From Candidatus Woesearchaeota archaeon (GTDB lineage: Archaea; Nanobdellota; Nanobdellia; Woesearchaeales; JAHWHD01), in NCBI GenBank assembly GCA_019323515.1, contig JAHWHG010000003.1, positions 1-64,000 of the forward strand: 64,000 bases of DNA, in the 5' to 3' direction. Of the stretch, positions 36,601-43,495 are shown one piece after another (position 1 is the stretch's first letter; each line of letters starts with the position of its first letter). Position numbers and translations under genes: made by a program. The notes beneath the pieces are model-generated. The model saw nothing but the letters and a program-made list of their open reading frames with translations, was not told the origin of the DNA and did not search any database.

Positions 36601-36846
36601 GATTTAAAGAAGATTACAAGGAATGGAAAAGCAAGAAAAAATGAAATTATTGAAATGCTTGCTGCTGTTGAAGCTCCTCGTGAGACAATAAAGAATGTTT
36701 ACCATACAATACTATCTTATCTTCTCAATTCTAAGAAGATTACTAAGCGTGAAATTAATGAGATTCTAATCAATTTAGCTGATAAGGGTGTTATGACTAA
36801 AAAAGATGTAAGTGATGTGATGTTTTCGTTAGAGGTGAAAAAATGA
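33664..36846 (+). CDS. Surface protein with TSP3 Ca repeats, one membrane span and cytoplasmic tail
   Basis: A 1060-residue type I membrane protein. A signal peptide (1-22) is followed by Ig-like repeats to about 590, then thrombospondin-type-3 loops from 602 to 790 (DNDGDGISDFEDKCP, ADDDGVPDIQDNCP, DTDGDGVDDRNDICP, DSDGDGVPDFEDQC), a transmembrane helix at about 797-819 and a 240-residue charged cytoplasmic tail. The tail has five degenerate repeats of the form xF-x-x-L between 898 and 970 and a helical end. It lies 51 bases after the 2023-residue gene and overlaps the first pilin-like gene by 4 bases. It is a good candidate for linking surface and cytoplasm. Confidence 0.78.
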   Translation: MKRVLLLFVCIFFLLAYNASAISQPIITITPEPEIFVSFSENVSVTEYYIYDTTIPRLDKTNIAMTNLDNQNFSFLPNVPLPNDEYTFEITAVDKLGNGELFKKEFVVNSSSTIIKMVHPSHGVSSTQSFDLIVGTSPSADCRWSVISKLPYPSASLFDTTGARAHIIDDFSLLDPVTDPTDFFVTCVDVFDREADAYFELRFDNTKPGITARVEPNPVVQNKSGEAHTVFYVDTDEDTICRWSEQNVKFENMKSFSGESNESMVSYRKHHEQLITLGTQTASYTYYVQCQDLAELLSDQVALGFSVDVEKGMGIKVNSPPEFGSNKSVTLDITTDEESFCDYILGGASSQSFGEGEPSLSHIKPLGVELADGKYTITFRCANAESGPISKTYEFVIDTTPATGVDFNQTPDAICQDKDGDWVIEGNWQGIDLESGVELYQYSVVDYYNIAVINWTQTSSNEVEIDEDLDGNPLNLTVNSKYFFVVRVKNKAGLWSTGYKSHGMIAGAPKSEYCKETNPPTVNIAQVPTDRGINVSIQCTDDTECDSLRQYYNYVYNLYDVCSPSLSYIDPIELRQNAKFCYEVYDIFGNVAIGNVTINLSVVDNDGDGISDFEDKCPNTPITVITEIDEFGCADIERDADDDGVPDIQDNCPDTPYNVTVYLTGEKQGCPIDSDEDGMPDYWEDKYELNKTDPSDAILDKDGDGATNLEEYRAGTDPTNALDFPSKDTDGDGVDDRNDICPNTPSGVSVDTFGERAGCPRDSDGDGVPDFEDQCADTKKDAEIYKEGDKKGCTIPNYLAWFLLILGILLLLGGSGYIVYKISKKKAVVSTAVTYKPISVTKGAPSRIELQRRAMADKAARERAVRLAAARRTREGIISKAFGVSKLRFPEKVKEQGVFERLTSYTKAEDIFSRLGKLTKSKEQEKKESFEKLEKVGSKVKESEAFERLARFKKVKTKGDVFKELSAMVRPEVKVKTMRDLKKITRNGKARKNEIIEMLAAVEAPRETIKNVYHTILSYLLNSKKITKREINEILINLADKGVMTKKDVSDVMFSLEVKK

Positions 36847-37352
36847 ATGCCGTAAAAAAAGCGCAGATTCAGCATGTATTTATTTATATCCTTGCAATTG
36901 TTGTAATAGGCCTTACTTTGATCTTGGGTTACAGAGGAATTAAAAGTGTAATCCAGGGAGGGAATGAGGTTGCACTTTTAAATTTCCAGAAGCAACTTGA
37001 GAATGATATTGAAAGGTTGAGTGCTGCTTATAGGAATAGAGAGATGATACCTTATGATGTGCCTGGGGATTATAAACAGATATGTTTTGTTGATGTTATT
37101 ACTCCTGACGTTACATATCCCTCGGAGCTTGAAGCATATCCCTTTATTAAAGAAAGTGTAGATTCTAATTTGGAAAGTAATGTTTGGTTAGTATCCCGTA
37201 GATCTGAGGACCCTCTTGGAGAGGGTAAGTTAGGTGATATTGAAGTTGATAATGGTTTTGAATGTGTTGATATTGTTGGCGGTAAAATAAGGTTGAGTAT
37301 AGAGGGTACTGGCGGAAAGGCTAAGGTAAAAGGACTTGAAGCAATTTCTTAA
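36843..37352 (+). CDS. Pilin-like membrane protein (KKAQ start), 169 aa
   Basis: First of sixteen small proteins with a basic start, a Gly/Ala/Ser-Gln step and one hydrophobic helix, the form of archaeal class III (type IV prepilin) signals. Here KKAQ is followed by a span from about 9 to 30 (FIYILAIVVIGLTLILGY), then GIKSVIQGGNE and about 130 extracellular residues with two Cys. ATG overlaps the stop of the TSP3-repeat gene, so translation is coupled. No family beyond the N terminus is recognised. Confidence 0.72.
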   Translation: MNAVKKAQIQHVFIYILAIVVIGLTLILGYRGIKSVIQGGNEVALLNFQKQLENDIERLSAAYRNREMIPYDVPGDYKQICFVDVITPDVTYPSELEAYPFIKESVDSNLESNVWLVSRRSEDPLGEGKLGDIEVDNGFECVDIVGGKIRLSIEGTGGKAKVKGLEAIS

Positions 37353-37355
37353 AAA

Positions 37356-38390
37356 ATGAAACATAAGAGAGGACAGGTAGAACAGCAATTTAATTGGTTG
37401 TTTGTTTTGATAGCAGGAGCTGTTATACTCTTGTTTTTTGTAGGAATAATCCTTAGGCAGAAGGGTGCTTCTGAAACTAAACTTTGTGTAACTATACTTG
37501 ATGATCTTGATTTGAGTTTTGCAACTTCAAAAGAGCAAGCCGGTATGTCGAGTCCTGTTGATCTTTTTGATGTAGGGCTTGATTTCTCTTGCGATAATTT
37601 TCGTTGTGCAGATATTGATGGACCTGAGAGAAGTCTTGGAAGGACAATCTTGTTTGCTCCAAAAGAGTTAAGAGGTGATAGGTTACTTACTTGGGCTTTG
37701 GAATGGAATATTCCCTTCAAAGTTGATAATTTCTTGTTTGTGACAGCTGAAGAGAATAGATATTATATCTTGTGCAATTCTGCTTTATCCAATAACTGTC
37801 AGAGGGCTAGGAATGTATATGAAAGGATTCCTGACAATTTTACAAAGGATTTCATTGATGTTAGAACAGAAATGCCTGAGATTAAGGACTTAAATGATAA
37901 TAAAGTAAGGTTTTTGCTTTATAATTTAGGAGGTACTAATGAAGTTGAAAATATTATCCAACAAATTATTCCAAAGTTTGAACGTTTGGAAGATGAAGAT
38001 GTAACGTTTTTAGTTCTTGATGATTTGAATGCTGGCTTCTATAGTAAACATGGTTCTAGTTTTGAGGATTATGGAATAGTTCCATTGCCTGAACAGGAAG
38101 GTGCTTCCTTGTATGGAGCTTTGTTCACTGATGATAAGGATAATTTTAATTGTATATTAGAAAAGGCTAAACAAAGAGTAAAATGGGTTGCTGACATCTA
38201 CAGAAGAAAGGCTAGTATGTTTGCAACTCAAGGTGTTACTGATCCGCTTTGCGGATATTATTATGATACTGCTGTAAATGAACTTACTAAGTTGGTTAAT
38301 GAGGGTTTTAGTGATTTTGCCTCTGTCAAATCTAAATTAAGGGAAATTAATGGTGATTTACAGAGTAAGACATGTCCTTTAATATATTGA
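37356..38390 (+). CDS. Pilin-like membrane protein (KRGQ start), 344 aa
   Basis: MKHKRGQVEQQFNW then a hydrophobic helix at about 14-32, with a large outer domain of about 310 residues. The outer part has nine Cys, mixed alpha-beta character (VTFLVLDDLNAGFYSKHG) and no recognised fold. It is separated by 3 bases from the gene before. The size is that of a minor pilin or tip subunit rather than a repeating shaft subunit. This is inference from length only. Confidence 0.7.
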   Translation: MKHKRGQVEQQFNWLFVLIAGAVILLFFVGIILRQKGASETKLCVTILDDLDLSFATSKEQAGMSSPVDLFDVGLDFSCDNFRCADIDGPERSLGRTILFAPKELRGDRLLTWALEWNIPFKVDNFLFVTAEENRYYILCNSALSNNCQRARNVYERIPDNFTKDFIDVRTEMPEIKDLNDNKVRFLLYNLGGTNEVENIIQQIIPKFERLEDEDVTFLVLDDLNAGFYSKHGSSFEDYGIVPLPEQEGASLYGALFTDDKDNFNCILEKAKQRVKWVADIYRRKASMFATQGVTDPLCGYYYDTAVNELTKLVNEGFSDFASVKSKLREINGDLQSKTCPLIY

Positions 38391-38417
38391 TAAGGTTGAT
38401 TATATAACATGTTTAAC

Positions 38418-39020
38418 ATGAAAAGGGGTCAAGTAAAGATGCTGGAGAATGTGTTTATATTAGTTATATTTTTTATTCTGCTTGTTATTGGAATTACTTT
38501 TTATACAAAGGTTTCAACAAAGAGTGCAGAGATTTATGCAAGGCAGTTGACAGGAGAGGAGGCTGTTAAAAAATCGCAAAAGTTACTGCATCTACCAGAA
38601 GTGCAGTGTACTTCTGATTTACCAGAATTAACTGCTATTGAAAATTGTGTAGATATTTATAAACTTAAAGCTTTTGAGGAAGTAGCAAGGGATCAGGGAG
38701 ACATGTTCCTTGATTATTATTATGATATCTTTGGGTATTCGAGTTTCACAGTAAAACAGGTTTATCCTTCTACTATTAAGATTTTAACATCTGAATTAGG
38801 AATTACTCCAGGTTCGCCAGATTCTCCAACTGGTGATTATCAGGTGGTTGATAGGGAGTATAATGAAATACAAGCACCTGAGTGGGTTGTATATAATAAA
38901 ACTCCAGATGAAATCGTTGATAGCAGGAGGGCTGCAGTTCCTGTCTTGCTTTTTGATGAAACAGTAAGGCCTTTAGGAAGTTTTAGCCTTGGAATGGTTG
39001 TGATAGAGGTTTATTCATAA
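38418..39020 (+). CDS. Pilin-like membrane protein (KRGQ start), 200 aa
   Basis: MKRGQVKMLENVF followed by a helix at about 10-30 (ILVIFFILLVIGITFYTK). I prefer ATG 38418 to the ATG three codons earlier, because it brings KRGQ to the same position as in sister proteins. The outer domain has two Cys near residues 60-80 and a Tyr-rich DYYYDIFGY segment. The last base of its stop is the first base of the next ATG (TAATG), so it is coupled to the next gene. Confidence 0.7.
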   Translation: MKRGQVKMLENVFILVIFFILLVIGITFYTKVSTKSAEIYARQLTGEEAVKKSQKLLHLPEVQCTSDLPELTAIENCVDIYKLKAFEEVARDQGDMFLDYYYDIFGYSSFTVKQVYPSTIKILTSELGITPGSPDSPTGDYQVVDREYNEIQAPEWVVYNKTPDEIVDSRRAAVPVLLFDETVRPLGSFSLGMVVIEVYS

Positions 39021-39547
39021 TGGAGAGGGTTGAGTCTAAGAGGAAAGGGCAGATGGAGGTATTTGGATTAGCTTTAATTGTAATTTTATTAGTCATTGGC
39101 ATGATTTTTGTTGTAAGTTTTATGCTTTTAAGACCGAGCAGAGAGATTCCTGCTATATTTGTGAGCGAACAACTTACAAAGAACCTTGTGAATGAGATTC
39201 CAAAGGTAACAACTGATTGTAATAAGTATAACCTTGGAGCATTATTAATGGATTGTGCTACTTATGGTCAGCCTGGTACAATAGCTTGCGGAGGTGAGAC
39301 ATATTCCTGTGAAAAGGCTCATGATGTAGTTGAGGAGATATTTAAGAATACTTTAGAGAAAGAGAAGGTTAAGTATTTTTTTAGGGCATATGTTATAATG
39401 GCTGGACAGGACCAAGGTTCTATATTTGATGATATTGGGCAGGAATGTCTTATTGATGAAGATATAACAACCGGGCAGCAGCCTTTGCCTTTAGATGTTA
39501 ATACTTTAATACTTGAATTACAGGTTTGTCATGCTTCAAACACTTGA
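39020..39547 (+). CDS. Pilin-like membrane protein (RKGQ start), 175 aa
   Basis: MERVESKRKGQMEVFG then a hydrophobic helix to about residue 37 (ALIVILLVIGMIFVVSF). The outer domain carries six Cys, four of them within 40 residues (DCNKY, DCATY, ACGGETYSCE), so two disulfides are likely. It starts on the last base of the gene before, and ends the first co-translated group (36843-39547). A new promoter follows. Confidence 0.7.
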   Translation: MERVESKRKGQMEVFGLALIVILLVIGMIFVVSFMLLRPSREIPAIFVSEQLTKNLVNEIPKVTTDCNKYNLGALLMDCATYGQPGTIACGGETYSCEKAHDVVEEIFKNTLEKEKVKYFFRAYVIMAGQDQGSIFDDIGQECLIDEDITTGQQPLPLDVNTLILELQVCHASNT

Positions 39548-39559
39548 ATTTAAAGAAAG

Positions 39560-39643
39560 ATTTATATATTACGATATAATAAAACAGAACAATTAAAAGT
39601 ATGCTATTATGTATGAATGATTATAGAAAATATTAAGAGGTGA
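39560..39643 (+). promoter_or_regulatory. Internal promoter and ribosome site of the 39650 gene
   Basis: TTTATATATT (39561-39570) is a TATA element in a 102-base gap, and GAGGTGA (39637-39643) lies 6 bases before ATG 39650. The leader would be about 58 bases, longer than usual here. It holds no clear structure apart from an 11-codon ORF at 39601 without a ribosome site. Confidence 0.5.
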
Positions 39644-39649
39644 ATTTTG

Positions 39650-39994
39650 ATGGATAAAAAGGCACAGGAAATCTCTTTGAATGTTATTATTATAGCTGCA
39701 ATTGCACTTATAGTATTAGTAGTTATAGTAGCTGTGTTTACTACTGAGTTTGGGGGTTTTGTTAAAAAGCTGCCGAAGGTTGACGATGCTGAAGTAATTA
39801 GGGTTCAGTTGCTTTCAAATTATGACTGTAAGCCAAGTAAGACTGGAATTGCAGAAGTTAAAAAGAATCTTGAAAATGTTGCAACAGAAGAGTATGATTC
39901 AAGATACACTGTTGCAATTAATGATTTAGTAAACTCCTGTGGTCAGAATGGAAAGTCTGCTTGTACAAGGAGTTGTGAGTGGAAGGGTTCTTAG
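39650..39994 (+). CDS. Small pilin-like protein with own promoter (KKAQ start), 114 aa
   Basis: MDKKAQEISLNV then a very hydrophobic helix (IIIAAIALIVLVVIVAVF) and a 75-residue outer domain with four Cys, ending RSCEWKGS-like (CTRSCEWKGS). It resembles the 40089 product in its start (both have SLNVIII or PLNVIII). ATG 39650 has a strong GAGGTGA site. Small size, own promoter and strong ribosome site fit a major, repeated subunit. Confidence 0.72.
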   Translation: MDKKAQEISLNVIIIAAIALIVLVVIVAVFTTEFGGFVKKLPKVDDAEVIRVQLLSNYDCKPSKTGIAEVKKNLENVATEEYDSRYTVAINDLVNSCGQNGKSACTRSCEWKGS

Positions 39995-40013
39995 GATTAA
40001 ACTTTGATTACTT

Positions 40014-40034
40014 GTTTTTTATTTATTTTTTTTC
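40014..40034 (+). terminator. Oligo-T terminator after the 39650 gene
   Basis: A stretch of almost only T (two runs of six and eight T) follows the gene by 20 bases and precedes the next TATA box. Archaeal RNA polymerase stops at such T runs without a hairpin. Confidence 0.5.
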
Positions 40035-40039
40035 ATAAT

Positions 40040-40080
40040 ATTTATATACTATTTATTCTGTTATTTAACTAAAAGGAGGT
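40040..40080 (+). promoter_or_regulatory. Promoter and strong ribosome site of the 40089 gene
   Basis: ATTTATATA (40040-40048) and AAGGAGGT (40073-40080), 8 bases before ATG, give a short-leader transcript. The same arrangement recurs before 45306. Confidence 0.6.
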
Positions 40081-40088
40081 CATTTTCT

Positions 40089-40358
40089 ATGAAAAAGGGA
40101 CAAGGAATGCCGTTGAATGTTATCATAATAGCTATCATTGTTATTTTAGTAGGAATTGTTTTGATAGCAGTGTTTAATAGATATATAACAGGGGAGACAG
40201 GAAGATTAGAAAGCTGTGTAGCAAAGGGTGGTCAGTGTAAGTTGAGAGTTAATAATGTTGAAGGTTCAGGTTGTAATAAGGAAACTGAAGTTTACTTGCC
40301 AAAGACTGATTGTGAGAAAGGTACAAATAAGGATTGCTGTTTAAAGGTGTTGGGTTAA
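40089..40358 (+). CDS. Small pilin-like protein with own promoter (KKGQ start), 89 aa
   Basis: MKKGQGMPLNV then a helix of about 20 hydrophobic residues (IIIAIIVILVGIVLIAVF), NRYITGETG, and a 50-residue outer domain with six Cys including a final DCCLKVLG. The start and the RYITG/SYINK junction resemble the 45306 product (KKGQGFTWE), so the two are probably paralogues. A terminator, TATA box and AAGGAGGT precede it, suggesting high expression. Its stop shares one base with the next ATG. Confidence 0.74.
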   Translation: MKKGQGMPLNVIIIAIIVILVGIVLIAVFNRYITGETGRLESCVAKGGQCKLRVNNVEGSGCNKETEVYLPKTDCEKGTNKDCCLKVLG

Positions 40359-40477
40359 TGCGAATATTGAAGAAAGGCCAGATAGAGATGAGAACTTTAG
40401 TAATCCTTATAATTATTATAATGTTAGCTTTATTACTATTTATGATGATATGGAGGTTGACTAATCTTGCGGGATAA
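40358..40477 (+). CDS. Tiny pilin-like protein (KKGQ start), 39 aa
   Basis: A 39-codon gene: MRILKKGQIEMRT followed by a single hydrophobic helix (LVILIIIIMLALLLF) and a short WRLTNLAG tail. It starts on the last base of the preceding stop (TAATG) and overlaps the next gene by 11 bases. The KKGQ step is the same as in its neighbours, which is why I believe it is real although it has almost no outer domain. It could be a membrane-embedded accessory or filler subunit. Confidence 0.6.
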   Translation: MRILKKGQIEMRTLVILIIIIMLALLLFMMIWRLTNLAG

Positions 40478-41219
40478 GAAAGGTGTAGAGCTTGCATGGA
40501 GCAAGACAGCTGGCTTGCTTATTATGTTAATTGGGTTTATAGCGATTTTAGTGGTCATATATGCTTTAAGGTCTACAGTTGACAAAGAGCAGCCAAGGAT
40601 TTTGTGCCAGACAAGCAACGGGTTTAGAGCTAGGAATGCATTAACAATTGGCGATATAAATAAGATTATGAATGAAAAGATTCCTTTAGGTCCTCTTAAA
40701 TGTAAGATTACTAATTTTACTGTCCAGACTGAGAAGGATTTGGCTGATAGGATTGCTTATACTTGGGAAGATTTTTTGATGGGAGAGTATACATGGATGT
40801 TTCCTGATTATGACCAGGATTGTATGGTATATTACTCTTTTACGCTTGAAAATGATGCTCCTCCAATTTCTGCAAATGATTTCACGAATAAGTTAAAGCA
40901 GATGACATACAAACTAGACCCTAAGACTGGTGATCCTATAACTTATCTTGATTATGTGCAGAATTATGCTGGTGAGGGTAAGGTTATAGTTGATAATACG
41001 CTTGGTGCTTTTGCACCTGGACAGATTTATGGGATTGCAATAGTCAGTCCGATACTGCCACAGGATAGGTCTCTTTATTGGAGTGCAAAGACATTTCTCA
41101 ATGGCTTGTACCAATCTTATTGGGTTGGAAAGACTCCTATGGATTATCCTGAGCATAATGTTATTATCATCGGAGACCTGAATAAAATACAGAACAGTGG
41201 TGAGTGTTTTGGCATCTAA
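40467..41219 (+). CDS. Pilin-like membrane protein (KKGVELAWS start), 250 aa
   Basis: Starts at TTG 40467, since a stop lies just upstream in frame and GGAGGTTGA is at ribosome-site distance. MRDKKGVELAWSK precedes a helix at about 14-34 (GLLIMLIGFIAILVVIYAL). The 215-residue outer domain has four Cys and no known fold. The words KKGVELAWS recur exactly at the start of the 41209 product, showing a duplicated N terminus. It overlaps that next gene by 11 bases. Confidence 0.7.
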   Translation: MRDKKGVELAWSKTAGLLIMLIGFIAILVVIYALRSTVDKEQPRILCQTSNGFRARNALTIGDINKIMNEKIPLGPLKCKITNFTVQTEKDLADRIAYTWEDFLMGEYTWMFPDYDQDCMVYYSFTLENDAPPISANDFTNKLKQMTYKLDPKTGDPITYLDYVQNYAGEGKVIVDNTLGAFAPGQIYGIAIVSPILPQDRSLYWSAKTFLNGLYQSYWVGKTPMDYPEHNVIIIGDLNKIQNSGECFGI

Positions 41220-41361
41220 GAAAGGAGTAGAACTTGCATGGTCACAGATAGTTATAATACTTATAGTGCTTGCCTTGATCTTATTTTTTATATTTTTTTC
41301 GGGTTCTATTAAGGAGCAGTTGATTGATAAGATAAAGTCATTTTTCAATATATTCAGATGA
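41209..41361 (+). CDS. Tiny pilin-like protein (KKGVELAWS start), 50 aa
   Basis: A 50-codon gene read from TTG 41209 with GGTGAG just before it; in-frame GTG codons at 41197 and 41200 are alternatives. MASKKGVELAWSQ and a helix (IVIILIVLALILFFIFF) are followed by SIKEQLIDKIKSFFNIF, an amphipathic tail without Cys. The identity with the 40467 start and the ATGA overlap with 41358 make it a real gene. It is the second tiny pilin-like gene of the cluster. Confidence 0.62.
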   Translation: MASKKGVELAWSQIVIILIVLALILFFIFFSGSIKEQLIDKIKSFFNIFR

Positions 41362-42743
41362 ATAAGAAAGGTTTAACATGGAGTGTAATAGTAATATTAA
41401 TCATTGTATTAGTTGTAGGTTTAGTTGTATTGATGATGTTGTTTGGTGGAAAAGGTTTCTTGAGCAGGCTTGCTTCTAATATATTAGGATTGAATGTTAC
41501 ATTTGGTGTTGAGCCAAGGCCAGCAGGACCGTTAGTTGCGCAACCTAATGTCGATGCAGATTTTAAGTTGGTCACTCAAGCGATCAGTTCTGTGCAGAAT
41601 ATGAAGGATTACAGATGCAGGCTTAATCTTAGCGAATGGAAAACTATTGAAGAAGGTTATAGCTTAGTGATGACTCCAAAGAATCCTGGAATCTGGGTTG
41701 CTTTGAACCAGGATGATAAGATAGTTAAACAGCAGGAATATGCTACACTTCAGCTTTGTTCAATTGAAGCAAGGGTAGGTTCAAGTTTCCATAATAATTG
41801 GGTTAAGAAAGTTTATCCTAGACAGCCTGAGGTACCAAGAAGCGAGACAAAGATTACAGTTGATAAAGATAATGTATTTACAAACACTATCAATTATGAT
41901 GTAGCAAACCTTATGTTATATAAAGTCCTGAATGACAGAATTTGTGTATTGCATACAGCTCCTGTAGCATTGAAAGATTATTTGAATAACGTCCCTGTAT
42001 GTTCTTCGGGAGCCTTAGAAGTTAATTTAAGTTCTTTTGTTGCTGAGATGTCAGATGGTTATGGTTTGGGGTTTGATTTGTATATCTCTGTGCATGGCAG
42101 CCATAAGGAATTGGAGAGTTTACTGAATTCTTCAAGGGACAAGTTTGTTGATGGATTTAAGGATATTAAAACAGTAAGTGGCTTGACAAAGGATGAAATC
42201 TCCAAGCAACCTGACAATAAATCTTATGTTAAGGAAAAGATAAAGAGCGGAGTTATATCAATATTTCATGGTGTTGTTGGAAATTATTACTCTGGTTTAT
42301 TTAATGATCTTAGGCTTTATGATATTCGTATTATTGATAAGGCAAAAGTAAAGCTGCCTAATGAACTAGTTGAGGCTTTTAATAAAGGGGATTTTGCTAA
42401 AGCTGAGCAATTGTATGGTCAATTGCATTCAAAACAGAAATTTGAACCAAATTTTATTGCTTATCCTCTTAATATGGATCTTGCAAAGTTTTTTGAAAGC
42501 GTATTTGCTAAACAGTCTAAGCAGACTGCAAATCTGAATTATGTTGATAATTTAGGAGCAAAGCATCCTTATAAGATCGAGATAACTCAAGTATCAAAAG
42601 ATAGTTTTGATTTTTCATTCTATATTGATAATGTTAGGAAGGATTGTCATTGGATGTGGGGGATGAGAGGGGGCACCATTACAAACGATAGAATTAGAGA
42701 ATCAATTACGTTACAAGATTTTGAGAAGATGTGCAGTTATTAA
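41358..42743 (+). CDS. Pilin-like membrane protein (KKGLTWS start), 461 aa
   Basis: The largest of the pilin-like set. MNKKGLTWSV and a helix at about 8-30 (VILIIVLVVGLVVLMMLF) precede a 425-residue outer region with Cys residues near 90, 125, 199 and 215 and again at the end (DCHWM, KMCSY). There is no recognised fold. Its start overlaps the 50-codon gene by 4 bases. It ends 11 bases before the stop of the convergent unknown gene, marking the left edge of the inserted minus-strand pair. Confidence 0.7.
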   Translation: MNKKGLTWSVIVILIIVLVVGLVVLMMLFGGKGFLSRLASNILGLNVTFGVEPRPAGPLVAQPNVDADFKLVTQAISSVQNMKDYRCRLNLSEWKTIEEGYSLVMTPKNPGIWVALNQDDKIVKQQEYATLQLCSIEARVGSSFHNNWVKKVYPRQPEVPRSETKITVDKDNVFTNTINYDVANLMLYKVLNDRICVLHTAPVALKDYLNNVPVCSSGALEVNLSSFVAEMSDGYGLGFDLYISVHGSHKELESLLNSSRDKFVDGFKDIKTVSGLTKDEISKQPDNKSYVKEKIKSGVISIFHGVVGNYYSGLFNDLRLYDIRIIDKAKVKLPNELVEAFNKGDFAKAEQLYGQLHSKQKFEPNFIAYPLNMDLAKFFESVFAKQSKQTANLNYVDNLGAKHPYKIEITQVSKDSFDFSFYIDNVRKDCHWMWGMRGGTITNDRIRESITLQDFEKMCSY

Positions 42744-42754
42744 GTTTGTTGTTA

Positions 42755-43495
42755 TCAATTCTTTTGTGTTGTGAAGTTAGGATTTGTGTTGGTAGGATCT
42801 TCAAGTGTTTGGATTAATTGTTTGATTAGTTTAGGTGTTCTTGGATTGCCCCATTCATTTTTCCAAGATAGAGGATAAATCGCACCAATGCATGATGGCA
42901 TTTGTTCATGATATTCGCATTCTACTGTGCCATATGCTATTGTTTTTTCTTTGATCACTTCAACTCCATAGGAATCATTAGACTTTCTCCAAAATCTAAA
43001 AGTCTCTCCTGAATTTCTTATCTGTTGTGAATAAAATCTAATTATTCCCTCTTTTCTTTTATTTCCATGTAAAATGCCTTTTGGTGTTTTTATCCTACCC
43101 ATAAGTTTATAGATATCTCCGGTTAGTACTGCTGCGTTAAATCTTACATTGAAGTCGTCCATGTGAAATACTGAACTAGAGGATCCTGAAGCAAAATGAA
43201 TCTCTGTTTGCTTTTCTTTATCATATTGGTCTCCTATTATTATCTTGCATCCATAGGAGTATTCAGTAAATCTTGGGTTTAGTTCTGCAATAAATAAATT
43301 AGTATATAATTCAAAGAAGTCTAATGGTTTCCAATCACTATTTACTTCTTGGATTCCAAAATTTGGGTTGTCTTTAATGTAATCGTTATCTGCAATAAGG
43401 AATAATCTTTTATTGTTCTTATCATCAATAAGGCTCATAAAATATAATTCTGGTTTGTTATTGTTGGGCCTTATGAAATAAAAGTAATTCAACAT
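42755..43495 (-). CDS. Unknown 246-residue protein paired with lipase-like gene
   Basis: Not recognised. It has no signal peptide or membrane span and reads as a mostly beta protein (PELYFMSLIDDKNNKRLFLIA start, then GTVECEYHEQMPSC near 190). Three Cys are scattered, and basic segments near 165 (GNKRKEGIIRFY) stand out. Its ATG directly follows the stop of the lipase-like gene with no gap, so the two work together or are at least made together. It may be a cytoplasmic partner. It is on the strand opposite to the pilin-like genes that flank it. Confidence 0.62.
   Translation of the reverse strand: MLNYFYFIRPNNNKPELYFMSLIDDKNNKRLFLIADNDYIKDNPNFGIQEVNSDWKPLDFFELYTNLFIAELNPRFTEYSYGCKIIIGDQYDKEKQTEIHFASGSSSSVFHMDDFNVRFNAAVLTGDIYKLMGRIKTPKGILHGNKRKEGIIRFYSQQIRNSGETFRFWRKSNDSYGVEVIKEKTIAYGTVECEYHEQMPSCIGAIYPLSWKNEWGNPRTPKLIKQLIQTLEDPTNTNPNFTTQKN

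Noticed and set aside
11499..36846. Relationship between the two 1060-residue surface proteins
   Set aside because: They share only their length. One has a pilin-type start and Cys-rich C terminus, the other a signal peptide, TSP3 loops and a cytoplasmic tail.
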